64,000 nt of DNA from Taklimakanibacter sp050251035 (GTDB taxonomy: Bacteria > Pseudomonadota > Alphaproteobacteria > Rhizobiales > Aestuariivirgaceae): assembly GCA_050251035.1 (NCBI GenBank), contig JBFWNN010000023.1:1-64000 (forward strand). The letters run 5' to 3'. Positions 8,783 to 17,559 of the stretch are shown one piece after another. Position 1 is the stretch's first letter, and the number at the start of each line of letters is the position of its first letter. Under the pieces are notes generated by a model, which made no database searches, had not been told where the DNA came from, and worked only from the letters and a program-made list of their open reading frames with translations. The position numbers and the translations under genes were made by a program.

Positions 8783-10081
8783 ATGTTGGCGCGGGCTGGC
8801 TTAGGGCTGGCTCTGGCGCTATGGGATATCCGTTTGACGAGGGTATTTAGGCAAATGTGGGTCAGGACGCAACTCAAGATCGGATGGCGCGATCTCCTTG
8901 CCGGAGCTTGGAATTGTTATAAATCCAATGACCGCGAAGCGCTCAAGCGTTCGGTCGAAGGCTTCTTCTCCGACACTGACGACACGATCGTCACCTATTC
9001 GGTGCGCTCGGGCTTCGATCTCATGATCCAGGCCCTCGACCTCAAGCCCGGGGACGAGGTGATCTTCTCCGCCCTCAATGTGAAGGGCATGGTGCGGGTG
9101 GTGCGCGATGCGGGCCTGGTTCCGGTGCCGGTCGATCTCGACCTCGCCTCCATGGGCCCGAACCTCGAAAGGCTCGCGCAGGCGATCACGCCCCGGTCGC
9201 GCGTCTTCGTCGCCGCCCATCTCTTCGGGACGCGGCTCAATCTCGATCCGCTCTTCGCGCTGGCGCGCAGCAAGGGCATCGTCACGGTCGAGGACTGCGC
9301 CCAGGCCTTCAACGGACGCGCCTATCCCGGCAGTCCCGCAGCCGATCTCAACATGTTCTCCTTCGGTCCGATCAAGACCTCGACCGCCTTGGGCGGGGCG
9401 CTGATCCGGGTCCGCGACGACACGCTGCGCGGCCGCATGCGCGCCATCCAGGCCGCCTATCCCATCCAATCCGACCGCAAGCAGCTGAAGCGGATATTCC
9501 AGTTCATGGGCTTGAAGCTCATCACCTTGCGGCCCGTCCTCGGCGCCATCTACAGATATTACCACGCGCGCGGGCAGGATTATGAGGACTCGCTCGCCGA
9601 GCGGGTGCGCGACGTGGCGCCGCTCAAGACGGCGAAGAACCTGCGCTTCCAGCCGTCGACCGCCATGCTGGCGCTGCTCAACCGCCGGCTCGAGGCGTTC
9701 GACATCCAGGCGATCCGGGTCCGGACGACCAAGGGCGAGACATTGCGCGACATGATCGGCTCGTCCGTCGCCCTGCCGGCCCAGGCCAATGCGCATCACG
9801 ACTACTGGGTGTTCCCGCTCATCGTCGATGAGCCGCGCAAGTTCATCGACGGCCTCAGGGCCGAGGGCTTCGACGCCGCCGACCTGCCGCGCTCGCAGCA
9901 TATCGCCGCCCCCAAGGATCGGCCCGAGCTCGAGCCCGAGACCGCGGCCCATGTCATGCGCGATCTCGTCGTCATCCCGTGCTACGACAGCATGCCGGAC
10001 GAGGAACTGGCGCGCCAGGCGCAAGTGATCAAGCGCCTGGCCGGTACGGCCGCTCCCGAAAAACTTGAATCAAATCAATAA
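8783..10081 (+). CDS. DegT/DnrJ/EryC1-family PLP-dependent protein
   Basis: 432 residues. The DegT/DnrJ/EryC1 fold is seen from about residue 60: RSGFDLMIQALDLKPGDEV, the PLP-contact Asp D171 in VEDCAQAFNG, and the Schiff-base Lys K198 in MFSFGPIKTSTALGGAL. Such enzymes transfer amino groups to keto-sugars or modify them. The start is uncertain: the first 24 residues are hydrophobic and not family-like, and ATG 8855 (MWVRTQLKIGW) is a possible alternative. Divergent from the hydroxylase gene with an 87-bp spacer, so shared regulation is possible; no sugar-nucleotide pathway lies next to it. Confidence 0.8.
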   Translation: MLARAGLGLALALWDIRLTRVFRQMWVRTQLKIGWRDLLAGAWNCYKSNDREALKRSVEGFFSDTDDTIVTYSVRSGFDLMIQALDLKPGDEVIFSALNVKGMVRVVRDAGLVPVPVDLDLASMGPNLERLAQAITPRSRVFVAAHLFGTRLNLDPLFALARSKGIVTVEDCAQAFNGRAYPGSPAADLNMFSFGPIKTSTALGGALIRVRDDTLRGRMRAIQAAYPIQSDRKQLKRIFQFMGLKLITLRPVLGAIYRYYHARGQDYEDSLAERVRDVAPLKTAKNLRFQPSTAMLALLNRRLEAFDIQAIRVRTTKGETLRDMIGSSVALPAQANAHHDYWVFPLIVDEPRKFIDGLRAEGFDAADLPRSQHIAAPKDRPELEPETAAHVMRDLVVIPCYDSMPDEELARQAQVIKRLAGTAAPEKLESNQ

Positions 10082-10207
10082 ATTGAGACGGTATCCTTAA
10101 AAATCGATTCAAGCCGGGCCTGTCAAATCGCGCGGCTCTTGTGTCAAGCCGTCCGGCGGCCCCGTCTTTAAGATCATCATGGATAGAATCCCCTTGGAGC
10201 GCCGCCC

Positions 10208-11518
10208 ATGAGCCAGGCCAAAGACGAATTCCTCGCCCGCTCGAAACAGTTCTGGAACCCCGGCAAGACATCCGACTGGCAGCGCATGGGCGTCGATCTC
10301 GTGATCGACCGGCGCGAGGGCTATTACCTCTGGGACATGGACGGGCGCCGGCTCATCGACGTCCATCTGAACGGCGGCACCTATTCGCTCGGCCACCGCA
10401 ACCCGGAAGTGGTGGAAGCGGTGCGCGAGGGCATGGCCTATTTCGACATCGGCAATCACCATTTCCCCTCGATCATGCGCACCCATGTGGCGGAGATGCT
10501 GGAGAAGCTGACGCCCCCCGGCCTCAAGCGCACGATCTTCGCCTCGGGCGGCGCCGAGGCGATCGACATCGCGCTCAAGAGCGCGCGCAACGCCACCAAG
10601 CGGCGCAAGATCATCTGCATCGAGCGCTGCTATCACGGCCATACCGGCCTTGCGGTCCAGGTCGGCGACGACCGCTTCTCCAAGCTGTTCCTGTCGGACG
10701 CGCCATCGAGCGAAGTCTTCAAGGTGCCGTTCAACGACCTCGACCGCATGCTCAGCGCCATCGCCGTCGGCGATGCGGCCTGCGTGATCATGGAGACGAT
10801 TCCCGCGACCTATGGCTTCCCGATGCCGCAGCCGGGCTACCTCCAGGCCATCAAGCAGGCCTGCGAGAAGACGGGCACGCTCTACATCGCGGACGAGGTG
10901 CAGACCGGCCTCATGCGCACCGGCGAGATGTGGGGCATCGAGACCTATGGGGTCGTCCCCGACATGCTGGTGACCGGCAAGGGCCTCTCGGGCGGAATCT
11001 ATCCGATTGCCGCCGTCGTGGTGAACGAGAAGGCCGGGAAGTGGCTGAGCGAGGACGGCTTCGGCCATATGTCGAGCTTCGGCGGGGCCGAGCTCGGCTG
11101 CCTCGCCGCCGCCAAGGTGCTGGAGATCTGCGCCAGGCCCGAAACGCGCTCGCAAGTCCATTATATTTCCGCTTATTTGGCCAACGGCCTGCGCCAGGTA
11201 CAGCGGAACTATCCCGACTTCTTCACCGGGATCAGGCAGCGCGGCATCGTCATGGGCCTCGAATTCAATCATGACCAGGGCGCCGTCCATGTGATGAAGC
11301 ATCTCTATCAGAACGGCGTCTGGGCGATCTTCTCCACCCTCGACAAGCGCGTACTGCAATACAAGCCGGGCCTCCTCATCGACCGTGAAATGTGCGACGA
11401 GATGCTGACCCGCCTCGATACGGCCGTGGGCCAGGCGCAAGCGGAGGTCTTCGGCGGCCGGGCGCGGAGCACCATGACCAGCGCCAGGCCCTCTTACGCG
11501 CGGCAGTCGGCAGCCTGA
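10208..11518 (+). CDS. Class III aminotransferase-fold PLP enzyme (candidate amino-alcohol phosphate lyase)
   Basis: 436 residues. Typical class III features: GGAEAIDIALKSARNAT near 114-130, YHGHTGL, the PLP-binding Asp D229 in YIADEVQTG and the Schiff-base Lys K258 in VTGKGLSGG. It lies three bases before an APH-fold kinase. In animals (ETNPPL/PHYKPL with hydroxylysine kinase) and in the mycobacterial aminoacetone-utilization locus, such pairs phosphorylate an amino alcohol and then eliminate phosphate and ammonia to give an aldehyde. That role is inferred from the pairing; an ordinary omega-transaminase is the alternative. Confidence 0.82.
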   Translation: MSQAKDEFLARSKQFWNPGKTSDWQRMGVDLVIDRREGYYLWDMDGRRLIDVHLNGGTYSLGHRNPEVVEAVREGMAYFDIGNHHFPSIMRTHVAEMLEKLTPPGLKRTIFASGGAEAIDIALKSARNATKRRKIICIERCYHGHTGLAVQVGDDRFSKLFLSDAPSSEVFKVPFNDLDRMLSAIAVGDAACVIMETIPATYGFPMPQPGYLQAIKQACEKTGTLYIADEVQTGLMRTGEMWGIETYGVVPDMLVTGKGLSGGIYPIAAVVVNEKAGKWLSEDGFGHMSSFGGAELGCLAAAKVLEICARPETRSQVHYISAYLANGLRQVQRNYPDFFTGIRQRGIVMGLEFNHDQGAVHVMKHLYQNGVWAIFSTLDKRVLQYKPGLLIDREMCDEMLTRLDTAVGQAQAEVFGGRARSTMTSARPSYARQSAA

Positions 11519-11521
11519 CGC

Positions 11522-12514
11522 ATGTCCTCGTCCGACGCCGCCCTCGCGCAGAAGCTGAAGGAGCTGCAGCGCATCGCGGAAGCCGCGCTGCCGCTCTACG
11601 ACCTGCCGCCCAAGGCATCGGCGACGATGATCAACCTGTCGGAGAACGCCACCTACCGCATCGATGCCGGCGGCCGGAAATGGGCGCTCAGGGTCCACCG
11701 CGAAGGCTATCACTCGAAGCGGGCGATCGGCTCCGAACTCGCCTGGCTCCAGGCCCTGCGCCAGGACGGCGCCGTCACGACGCCGGTTCCCCGCTTGGGT
11801 AAAAATGGCGAGCTGATCCAGAGCGTGGCGCTTCCCGGCCTTCCGGCGCGGCATGTGGTGCTGTTCGACTGGGAAACGGGGGCCGAGCCCTCGGAGGCCG
11901 AGCTGCTGGGGCCGTTCGAGGTGTTGGGGGCGGCGACGGCGCGCATGCACCTGCATTCGCGCGGCTGGACACGGCCCGAGACCTTCGAGCGCCTGACCTG
12001 GGATTTCGACGGTGCGTTCGGTGCGGTTCAGCATTGGGGCTCCTGGCGCGACGGCATGGGTCTCGATGCGGAGAAGGTGAAGCTGTTCCGGCGCGCCGTC
12101 GACCGCATCGAAAAGCGGCTCGCGGCCTTCGGCAAAGGCCCTGAGCGCTTCGGGCTCATCCATTGCGACATGCGGCTCGCCAATCTCCTGATCGACGGCG
12201 AGGAGACCAAGGTCATCGATTTCGACGATTGTGGCTTCAGCTGGTATCTCTATGACTGCGCGACGGCCCTGTCCTTCATCGAGCACCGCCCCGATGTCCC
12301 GGAGCTCATCGAGGCCTGGGTCAAGGGCTATCGCACCGTGGCCCCGCTCTCAGCCGAAGACGAGTGCGAGATCCCGACCTTCGTCCTGTTCCGGCGGCTG
12401 CTGCTCGTCGCCTGGATCGGCTCGCATGCCGAGACCGACCTCGCGAAGTCCATGGGCGTGAACTACACCAAGGACACCGTCGCTTTGTGCGAGGCCTATC
12501 TCAGGCAGTTCTGA
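11522..12514 (+). CDS. APH-fold phosphotransferase (candidate amino-alcohol kinase)
   Basis: 330 residues, aminoglycoside phosphotransferase/choline-kinase-like fold. The catalytic loop is GLIHCDMRLANLLID (about residues 213-227), matching HxDxxxxN, and the metal-binding segment is VIDFDDCGFSWYLYD (about 233-247). An N-lobe ATP-binding region with ENATYRIDAGGRKWALRVHR is visible. It begins three bases after the class III PLP gene, so the two are surely co-expressed. The pairing favours phosphorylation of a hydroxylysine-, ethanolamine- or aminopropanol-like substrate rather than antibiotic resistance. Confidence 0.82.
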   Translation: MSSSDAALAQKLKELQRIAEAALPLYDLPPKASATMINLSENATYRIDAGGRKWALRVHREGYHSKRAIGSELAWLQALRQDGAVTTPVPRLGKNGELIQSVALPGLPARHVVLFDWETGAEPSEAELLGPFEVLGAATARMHLHSRGWTRPETFERLTWDFDGAFGAVQHWGSWRDGMGLDAEKVKLFRRAVDRIEKRLAAFGKGPERFGLIHCDMRLANLLIDGEETKVIDFDDCGFSWYLYDCATALSFIEHRPDVPELIEAWVKGYRTVAPLSAEDECEIPTFVLFRRLLLVAWIGSHAETDLAKSMGVNYTKDTVALCEAYLRQF

Positions 12515-12520
12515 CCCCTG

Positions 12521-12550
12521 GTTTCAGGGAATATCAGGGATTATCAGGGA
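12521..12550 (+). repeat. Three tandem 10-bp units ending TCAGGGA, in a 340-bp non-coding stretch
   Basis: Three consecutive decamers share the core TCAGGGA directly after the kinase stop codon. The region 12515-12850 has no convincing gene. The short frame through it is rich in RNFR/REF-like residues that I associate with remnants around recombination sites in rhizobia. No integrase or tRNA is present, so its function is unknown. Confidence 0.4.
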
Positions 12551-12809
12551 ATTTTCGCAAAAGAATCCCGCGCCAGCAATATCAAGGGGTTGGCGGTCCG
12601 AGCAGGGAATTCTGGATTCAAGGAATTCAGCCGTGAAACACAAGCGCCCACGAGCTTTGCTCGCGGGCGCATATGATCCGATCCTGGTATTTCCCACTCT
12701 CACGCCTTGGGCCACGATGTCAAGCGGTCGAGACCGTTGAGCGCTCAAATTGCGGACGCCTCCAGGCAGGTCTCGGGCCCTGGATTTGGCCAATCCGAAG
12801 TCATGATTT

Positions 12810-12829
12810 AATATCACCCATTCGATTTA
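12810..12829. promoter_or_regulatory. Candidate TetR operator, site A (upstream of tetR)
   Basis: AATATC-N8-GATTTA followed by AAAA, in an AT-rich patch 27 bp upstream of the tetR start. It matches sites at 15046-15065 and 20021-20040 in arm sequence, 8-bp spacer and distance to a start codon. This placement fits autoregulation by the adjacent TetR protein. Confidence 0.5.
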
Positions 12830-12856
12830 AAAGCATGTAGCCGAAAGGGAATGCGT

Positions 12857-13450
12857 ATGCCGAAGGTTGGGATGGAACCGATCCGCCGAGAACAGATAAG
12901 AAAGGCGGCGGCGAAAGTGATCGCGCGTCTGGGTTTCGACCGGACGACATTGCTGGACATCGCCAAGGCTGCCCGCGTAAGCACCGGCACGATCAATCAC
13001 TATTTTCGCAACAAGTCGGACGTGGTCATCGACGCCTTTGTCCATGTTTCCGAGTGGTTCCAGGGAGCCAATCGTGCCGCCTTGGCCGAAGCCACGACGG
13101 CGGAGGAAAAGCTTCATCAGCTGATCATGATCGGCATCTTCGACGATCGGCCCGAAGCCCAGATCGGACAGCGCGTATGGGTGTGGGCATTGTCCGAATC
13201 CTTGCGCTCGCGCGAGATGGCGCGCGTCATCACGGCGCGACGGAAGCTCTTTCAGGATATGCTGGCCGATGTCCTGCGGGAGCTGGACAGCCACCGCCGC
13301 TTGACCGAAAGCGAGCTTCTGGAGCTCGCGGCGGAGTGCGATGCCTATCTCAACGGACTGGCAATTCACCGGTGCACCGGTGAGATGAAGCTCGACCCCA
13401 AGGCGGTCCAGCAGTCTCTCTTGTCGATGACTGCCGCGCGGATAGACTGA
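12857..13450 (+). CDS. TetR-family transcriptional regulator
   Basis: 197 residues from ATG 12857, which has AAAGGG seven bases upstream; ATG 12851 in the same frame is too close to that site. The helix-turn-helix is clear: AAAKVIARLGFDRTTLLDIA then VSTGTINHYFRNKSDVV (residues about 15-55). The C-terminal half resembles BetI-type ligand domains. The gene is convergent with the catabolic operon that ends at 13465, only 14 bp away. Similar dyads upstream of tetR, the binding-protein gene and the triple RidA gene suggest it represses this whole module, with release by an imported substrate or intermediate. Confidence 0.88.
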   Translation: MPKVGMEPIRREQIRKAAAKVIARLGFDRTTLLDIAKAARVSTGTINHYFRNKSDVVIDAFVHVSEWFQGANRAALAEATTAEEKLHQLIMIGIFDDRPEAQIGQRVWVWALSESLRSREMARVITARRKLFQDMLADVLRELDSHRRLTESELLELAAECDAYLNGLAIHRCTGEMKLDPKAVQQSLLSMTAARID

Positions 13451-13464
13451 ATCGGACGGTTATC

Positions 13465-15021
13465 CTACGCCCGCCACCATCGTTCGGTCAGACGGAAGCC
13501 GTCGAGCGGATAATTCGTTGCAATTCCGTCCGAAGCGATGGTGCCGTTGTGTGCTTGCAGGTAGGCGGCGAAGGCTGGAATGACGGCGCCGCCCTGGTCG
13601 TGCAACAGCCTCTGCATGTCGCCGTACATTGTCCGGCGCTTGTTGTCGTCGAGTTCGGCACGGGCATCCTTGAGCAATTGCTCGAAGCGCGGATTGTTCC
13701 AACGACTGTCATTCCACTCGGCCTGGGCGGCATAGGCCATGGTGAACATCCAATCCTCGGTCGGGCGGCCATACCAGATGGTAATCATCCACGGCTTCTT
13801 CAGCCAGACGTTGCTCCAGTACCCGTCCGCCGGCTCCGAGACGACTTCGAGGTCGATTCCTGCTTTCGCCGCATGTTCGCGATACAGCTGGGCCGAGTCG
13901 ACAGCACCCGCATACGCCGCATCCGACGCGTGGAGTTGAACCTTAAGGCCTTCGGCGCCAGCCTTCTTGAGATGAAATATCGCTTTGTCGGGGTCGTAAA
14001 CATATTGCGGGATCGACTTGTCGAAATATCGGTTCACTGATGAGATCGGTTGATCGTTGCCGATCTTGCCATACCCGCTCAGGATTTTTCGGACCATGTC
14101 TTCACGGTCGATCGCCAGCTTGAGCGCGATCCTGACATCGACGTTGTCGAAGGGCGGCGTGTCGCAATGCATGGGAAAGCTATAATGCTGCATCCCGTTG
14201 ATCACGTTGACCGTAATCCCAGGCTGCTTCTCCAGAAGCTTGGTGATATTGGGAGCCAGGTTGTCGATAAGATCCACTTCGCGGGTAATCAGGGCATTCT
14301 GGCGGGCCGCGACATCCTTGAGGCTGAGGATCTCGACCTCGTCGAAATGCCCTTTGCCGGCTTTCCAGTAATTCGGATTCTTCTTCAATCGGGCCCGCAC
14401 GCCCGGATCGAAGCTTTCGAGCAGGAAGGGGCCAGTTCCCATACCATTCCGGAAATCCTTGGTTCCTTCCGGAATCATGTGGAGATGGTAGTCAGCCAGG
14501 ACGAAGGGGAAGTCGGCACTGCCTTCGGTGAGATCTATGATCAGGTCGCGACCGTCGGCTCTCACCGATTCTATGCTGGCCAGCAAAGGCTTGGCGGCCG
14601 ATTTCGAGTTCTGGCCTCTATGATAGTCAATTGAATAAACGGCGTCGGCCGCCGTGAAGGGCTTGCCATCGTGGAACTGCACGCCGTCGCGCACCTTGAG
14701 GACCCAACGCTTGGCGCCTTTGTCGACGCTCCACGATTCGGCGAGCTCGGGGACGGCATTGTTGTCCCGGTCGATCTCCACCAGGCAATTTCGCAGGCTG
14801 AAGCTCATGACCTGCGTCATCGGGTTGTTCACGGTCGCTGGATCGAGGTCATCCTGGGTTTCGCCGGAGCCGAGGCCCATGCGCAACAATCCGCCCGATT
14901 TCGGTTGCGCTCGGGCCGGCGTCAGGCCAGCGGCAACACCCAAGGCAAACGCAGCGCCCAGGAAGGAACGGCGGTCAAGTGCAACGGGCGGCACGATTTT
15001 CGTCAGTCTTTCGCGATCCAT
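13465..15021 (-). CDS. ABC-type peptide/opine-binding protein (family 5), Tat-exported
   Basis: 518 residues. The N-terminus carries a twin-arginine signal (DRRSFLGAAFALGVAAGLT), followed by a family 5 extracellular solute-binding domain with the usual landmarks LAESWSVDKGAKRWVLKVRDGVQF-like strand, GTGPFLLESFDPGVR and NVDVRIALKLAIDREDM. These receptors bind peptides, opines, nickel complexes or small cationic ligands. The gene starts 7 bp after the COG0523 GTPase stop with a GTGAGGA site. No permease or ATPase gene is nearby, so it must work with a transporter encoded elsewhere. Confidence 0.87.
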   Translation of the reverse strand: MDRERLTKIVPPVALDRRSFLGAAFALGVAAGLTPARAQPKSGGLLRMGLGSGETQDDLDPATVNNPMTQVMSFSLRNCLVEIDRDNNAVPELAESWSVDKGAKRWVLKVRDGVQFHDGKPFTAADAVYSIDYHRGQNSKSAAKPLLASIESVRADGRDLIIDLTEGSADFPFVLADYHLHMIPEGTKDFRNGMGTGPFLLESFDPGVRARLKKNPNYWKAGKGHFDEVEILSLKDVAARQNALITREVDLIDNLAPNITKLLEKQPGITVNVINGMQHYSFPMHCDTPPFDNVDVRIALKLAIDREDMVRKILSGYGKIGNDQPISSVNRYFDKSIPQYVYDPDKAIFHLKKAGAEGLKVQLHASDAAYAGAVDSAQLYREHAAKAGIDLEVVSEPADGYWSNVWLKKPWMITIWYGRPTEDWMFTMAYAAQAEWNDSRWNNPRFEQLLKDARAELDDNKRRTMYGDMQRLLHDQGGAVIPAFAAYLQAHNGTIASDGIATNYPLDGFRLTERWWRA

Positions 15022-15028
15022 GGCGTCC

Positions 15029-16051
15029 TCACCCCAGTGTTATTTTATATTGATCAATCGGTATTAAAACATCCAGATGGGACGCTGTCAATGACGCCGG
15101 AGGCTGCAGGATGCGCATGACCTCGTCCACAGCCTGGTCGGCATGGCGCAGGATCACGACGATCGTCGAGCGCCGGCTGTCGGTCGGCCAAGCCTCCAGA
15201 AATTCAGGTGGGTGGATGAATTGCTGGACCGCGTGCACCACCAGAGGCCTGCCTGCGATATTCAGGATTGCTTTCAGGCGCAGCAGATTGGTGCCACCCA
15301 GATCACGGATCCGATCCATCCATCGCCGTAGGAAAGGCGGCGAGATCGGGCCGTCAAACGTCCAGCTGCCCGACCAAGCATGACTGTGCTTATGAGGTGG
15401 CGGAACAGCGGCGAGCCGTGCCGCCCAACCGGTGCGCGCCGCAGCGAGGCCAAGTATACGGTCTGCCGGAAGCCGGCCAAAATCGACGAGCACATGCCGG
15501 CAATCGGGATTAAGCGCGGCAATCCGCTCCGTGAGAGGAGAAAACGCGGAAGGATCGATCAAGTCGCTCTTGGTGAGGCAAATCAGATCGGCTGCGGCGA
15601 TCTGATTGCCGGCTGCGGGGTGATAGTCTAACGTTGCCGCGGCATTCATCAGGTCGACAACGGTGACGACACCATTGATCCTGTAACGCCGGGCTACCGG
15701 CTCTTCCGCGGCGAGCAGCTCGAGTATCGGTGCAGGTTCGGCCAGGCCCGTCGTCTCGATCATGATCCGATCGAAGGGTGGAATATTGCCGTTCCTGACC
15801 CCCGCGTAGAGACCAAACAGGGTGTGCACCAGATCATGCCTGACTTCGCAGCACAGGCAGCCATTGGCGATTTCGACGACATTGTCGCTGGACTGCGCGA
15901 GCAGCATATGGTCGATGCCGACTTCGCCGAACTCGTTCACCACGAGAGCCGTTCGAGCCATGGCCGGTTGCGCCAGCAGGCCGCGAAGAAGAGTCGTCTT
16001 TCCGCTTCCGAGGAAACCGGTCAGAAGTGTGATCGGGATTCGCTCACTCAT
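15029..16051 (-). CDS. COG0523/CobW-family GTPase (metal chaperone type)
   Basis: 340 residues from ATG 16049-16051; an in-frame start at 16072 is possible but would overlap the RidA gene. Walker A is TGFLGSGKTTLL near residue 10, and the metal-binding motif CLCC is in NGCLCCEVRHDL near 67. A C-terminal CobW_C-like domain includes RLKAILNIAGRPLVVHAVQQ. COG0523 proteins use GTP to deliver Zn or other metals to client enzymes. Its place in an operon with a phosphotriesterase-family hydrolase, a binuclear metalloenzyme, suggests that enzyme as client (inference). Confidence 0.87.
   Translation of the reverse strand: MSERIPITLLTGFLGSGKTTLLRGLLAQPAMARTALVVNEFGEVGIDHMLLAQSSDNVVEIANGCLCCEVRHDLVHTLFGLYAGVRNGNIPPFDRIMIETTGLAEPAPILELLAAEEPVARRYRINGVVTVVDLMNAAATLDYHPAAGNQIAAADLICLTKSDLIDPSAFSPLTERIAALNPDCRHVLVDFGRLPADRILGLAAARTGWAARLAAVPPPHKHSHAWSGSWTFDGPISPPFLRRWMDRIRDLGGTNLLRLKAILNIAGRPLVVHAVQQFIHPPEFLEAWPTDSRRSTIVVILRHADQAVDEVMRILQPPASLTASHLDVLIPIDQYKITLG
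15046..15065. promoter_or_regulatory. Candidate TetR operator, site B (upstream of the binding-protein gene)
   Basis: TATATT-N8-GGTATT followed by AAAA lies 24 bp upstream of the binding-protein start, inside the last codons of the GTPase gene. It also contains the perfect palindrome ATTGATCAAT. It is the weakest of the three sites and its location in coding sequence constrains it, but spacing and AT bias agree with sites A and C. Confidence 0.4.
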
Positions 16052-16064
16052 CTGACCCGCCGGC

Positions 16065-16466
16065 CTATCCATCCCTCACCGTCTCGTTTCCGCTCACCGC
16101 AATCGCATCGATCTCGACAAGCAGCTCAGGCAAAACGAGGTCGGCGCGTACGGTCGAGCGCGCGGGACGGCAATCGGCGAAGAATTCGTCGAAAGCCTGG
16201 TTAAAGCCCTTGTAGTTGTCGAAGCTCGTCAAATAGACCGTCACTTTCATGACGCTCTCGATCCGGGCGCCGGCGGCTTCCAGGGCATATCGCAGATTCT
16301 CCAGGGTTGCGCGGGTCTGAGCCACGATGTCGTTGCCGCCGACGATCTTTCCGTGGCGGTCTATGGCGGCGACACCGGCGGTCATCACCAGATCGCCGTG
16401 CCGGGTTGCCTGACAATAGCTGCCGAACGGCTTCATCATCGAGGGCGAATCGTACCTTTGAACCAT
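16065..16466 (-). CDS. ridA: RidA-family protein (reactive enamine/imine deaminase)
   Basis: 133 residues from ATG 16464-16466 with GAAGGGA upstream; a frame from 16490 overlaps the neighbour. The RidA core is intact: MTAGVAAIDRHGKIVGGNDI, TRATLENLRYALEAAGAR, the catalytic-site Arg in CRPARSTVRADL and the Glu in LLVEIDAIAV. RidA hydrolyses reactive enamine/imine products of PLP enzymes to keto acids and ammonia. It lies 11 bp after the phosphotriesterase-family gene and two genes after a PLP enzyme, which suits detoxification of imine intermediates in this pathway. Confidence 0.88.
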   Translation of the reverse strand: MVQRYDSPSMMKPFGSYCQATRHGDLVMTAGVAAIDRHGKIVGGNDIVAQTRATLENLRYALEAAGARIESVMKVTVYLTSFDNYKGFNQAFDEFFADCRPARSTVRADLVLPELLVEIDAIAVSGNETVRDG

Positions 16467-16477
16467 GTGATGTCCCT

Positions 16478-17557
16478 TCAATGCCGGCATGCGAAGGCGA
16501 TCGCCCGCTGAGGATTTATCTTCAATATTCGATCAATGTCCGATGCCGAGAAACCCTTGCGCGACATGATCGGAACGACATTGCAGACGATGTGCTGGTA
16601 TCCTTCTCCGCCATATCGGGTGAGACGGGAGCGCGTGTCGATATCGAGCGACACGAGCAACCGGTCGAGGTAGCCCCTTTCCGCCAGGGTCACCAGGCGG
16701 TTCACCCGAATGGCGTCGTTGGGCATGTCGATTTCCGACATGGGATAGTAGCTCGTCTCCCAGCCGAAAAGATCCTGCTCCAGATAGCAGCCGGTCCGTG
16801 CCAGTTCGATGAAGTCCTTGTCATCGAAAAGCGTCCGATCCAGATGATCGATGATCGTACGGGACGGATCGCCTCCGGCCTGCTCGACGGTCCGGATGGC
16901 GTCGAGCGGCGCGGCAGAGTCGCGCCCCGGATGGATCGTCAGGCAATACCCCGTCTTTGCCTGAGCCTTGGCGGCGGCGCGCAGCGACTTTCGCTCATTC
17001 GGGTGAACCGGCCAAGTCAGGCCGATTTCGCCGATGATTCCCGGCTTGACGCCGTCAACGCCATTTTCGATCTCCGCCACGATGGTGTCGCAAATCGCCT
17101 GTTCGCTCATTCCTCCGACATCCGGCGGCAAGAAGTCGTTCACATAGAAGCCGGTTCCCATGACCACATACAGGCCGGTGCGCAAGGATATCTCCTTGAG
17201 GCCCATCGGATTCCGTCCGACGCCGATCGGGGTCACGTCGACGATGCAACCGCCGCCGGACTGCTTGTATTCGCCGGCGGCCTCGACGGCGTCGTCCATG
17301 TCGGCAAGCTGGAGCGTGTCCTTGAAAAGGAATGGATTGCGCCGGGCTTCATAGTAGTTTTTCAGCGACAAGGGCTCATCCCAGCCGGCGGGCTGGAGCT
17401 TGCGCTTGTCGAGCGCGCTTCGGTGACTGTCCTGCTTGTCGGCGCTGACTGCGAGAAAATCGATGAACAGGTGTTCGTGCGGCGCGGTTATGCCGAGCTG
17501 CGATGCCTCGACCAGGCCGGTGACGGTCATAACTTGGGGGGATGTGTGGTGCGGCAT
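16478..17557 (-). CDS. Phosphotriesterase-family metal-dependent hydrolase
   Basis: 359 residues. The binuclear-metal ligand set of the family is visible in order: HxH in APHEHLF (about residues 26-28), a bridging Glu in IIGEIGLTWP (about 176, where OPH has a carboxylated Lys), His in LTIHPG, His in IIDHLD and Asp in VSLDID. Relatives are lactonases and amidohydrolase-like enzymes (PHP/PTE-like). The Glu in place of Lys suggests the Php/lactonase branch rather than a true organophosphate hydrolase. In the operon it follows the PLP enzyme by only two bases, so it probably opens a lactone or amide intermediate. Confidence 0.86.
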   Translation of the reverse strand: MPHHTSPQVMTVTGLVEASQLGITAPHEHLFIDFLAVSADKQDSHRSALDKRKLQPAGWDEPLSLKNYYEARRNPFLFKDTLQLADMDDAVEAAGEYKQSGGGCIVDVTPIGVGRNPMGLKEISLRTGLYVVMGTGFYVNDFLPPDVGGMSEQAICDTIVAEIENGVDGVKPGIIGEIGLTWPVHPNERKSLRAAAKAQAKTGYCLTIHPGRDSAAPLDAIRTVEQAGGDPSRTIIDHLDRTLFDDKDFIELARTGCYLEQDLFGWETSYYPMSEIDMPNDAIRVNRLVTLAERGYLDRLLVSLDIDTRSRLTRYGGEGYQHIVCNVVPIMSRKGFSASDIDRILKINPQRAIAFACRH

Positions 17558-17559
17558 TG

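Noticed and set aside
10109..12286. Very long open frame on the minus strand opposite the aminotransferase and kinase genes
   Set aside because: Antisense to two clearly conserved genes with motifs; its translation is rich in Arg, His, Gly and Asp, as expected from reverse-strand GC-rich codons.
11522..12514. APH-fold kinase as an aminoglycoside resistance gene
   Set aside because: Coupled to a class III PLP enzyme and lacking signs of mobile DNA; an amino-alcohol or amino acid kinase is more likely.
12364..12636. Small plus-strand frame through the 3' end of the kinase and the following repeats
   Set aside because: Starts inside the kinase gene and encodes REF/NFRK-like repeats; probably spurious.
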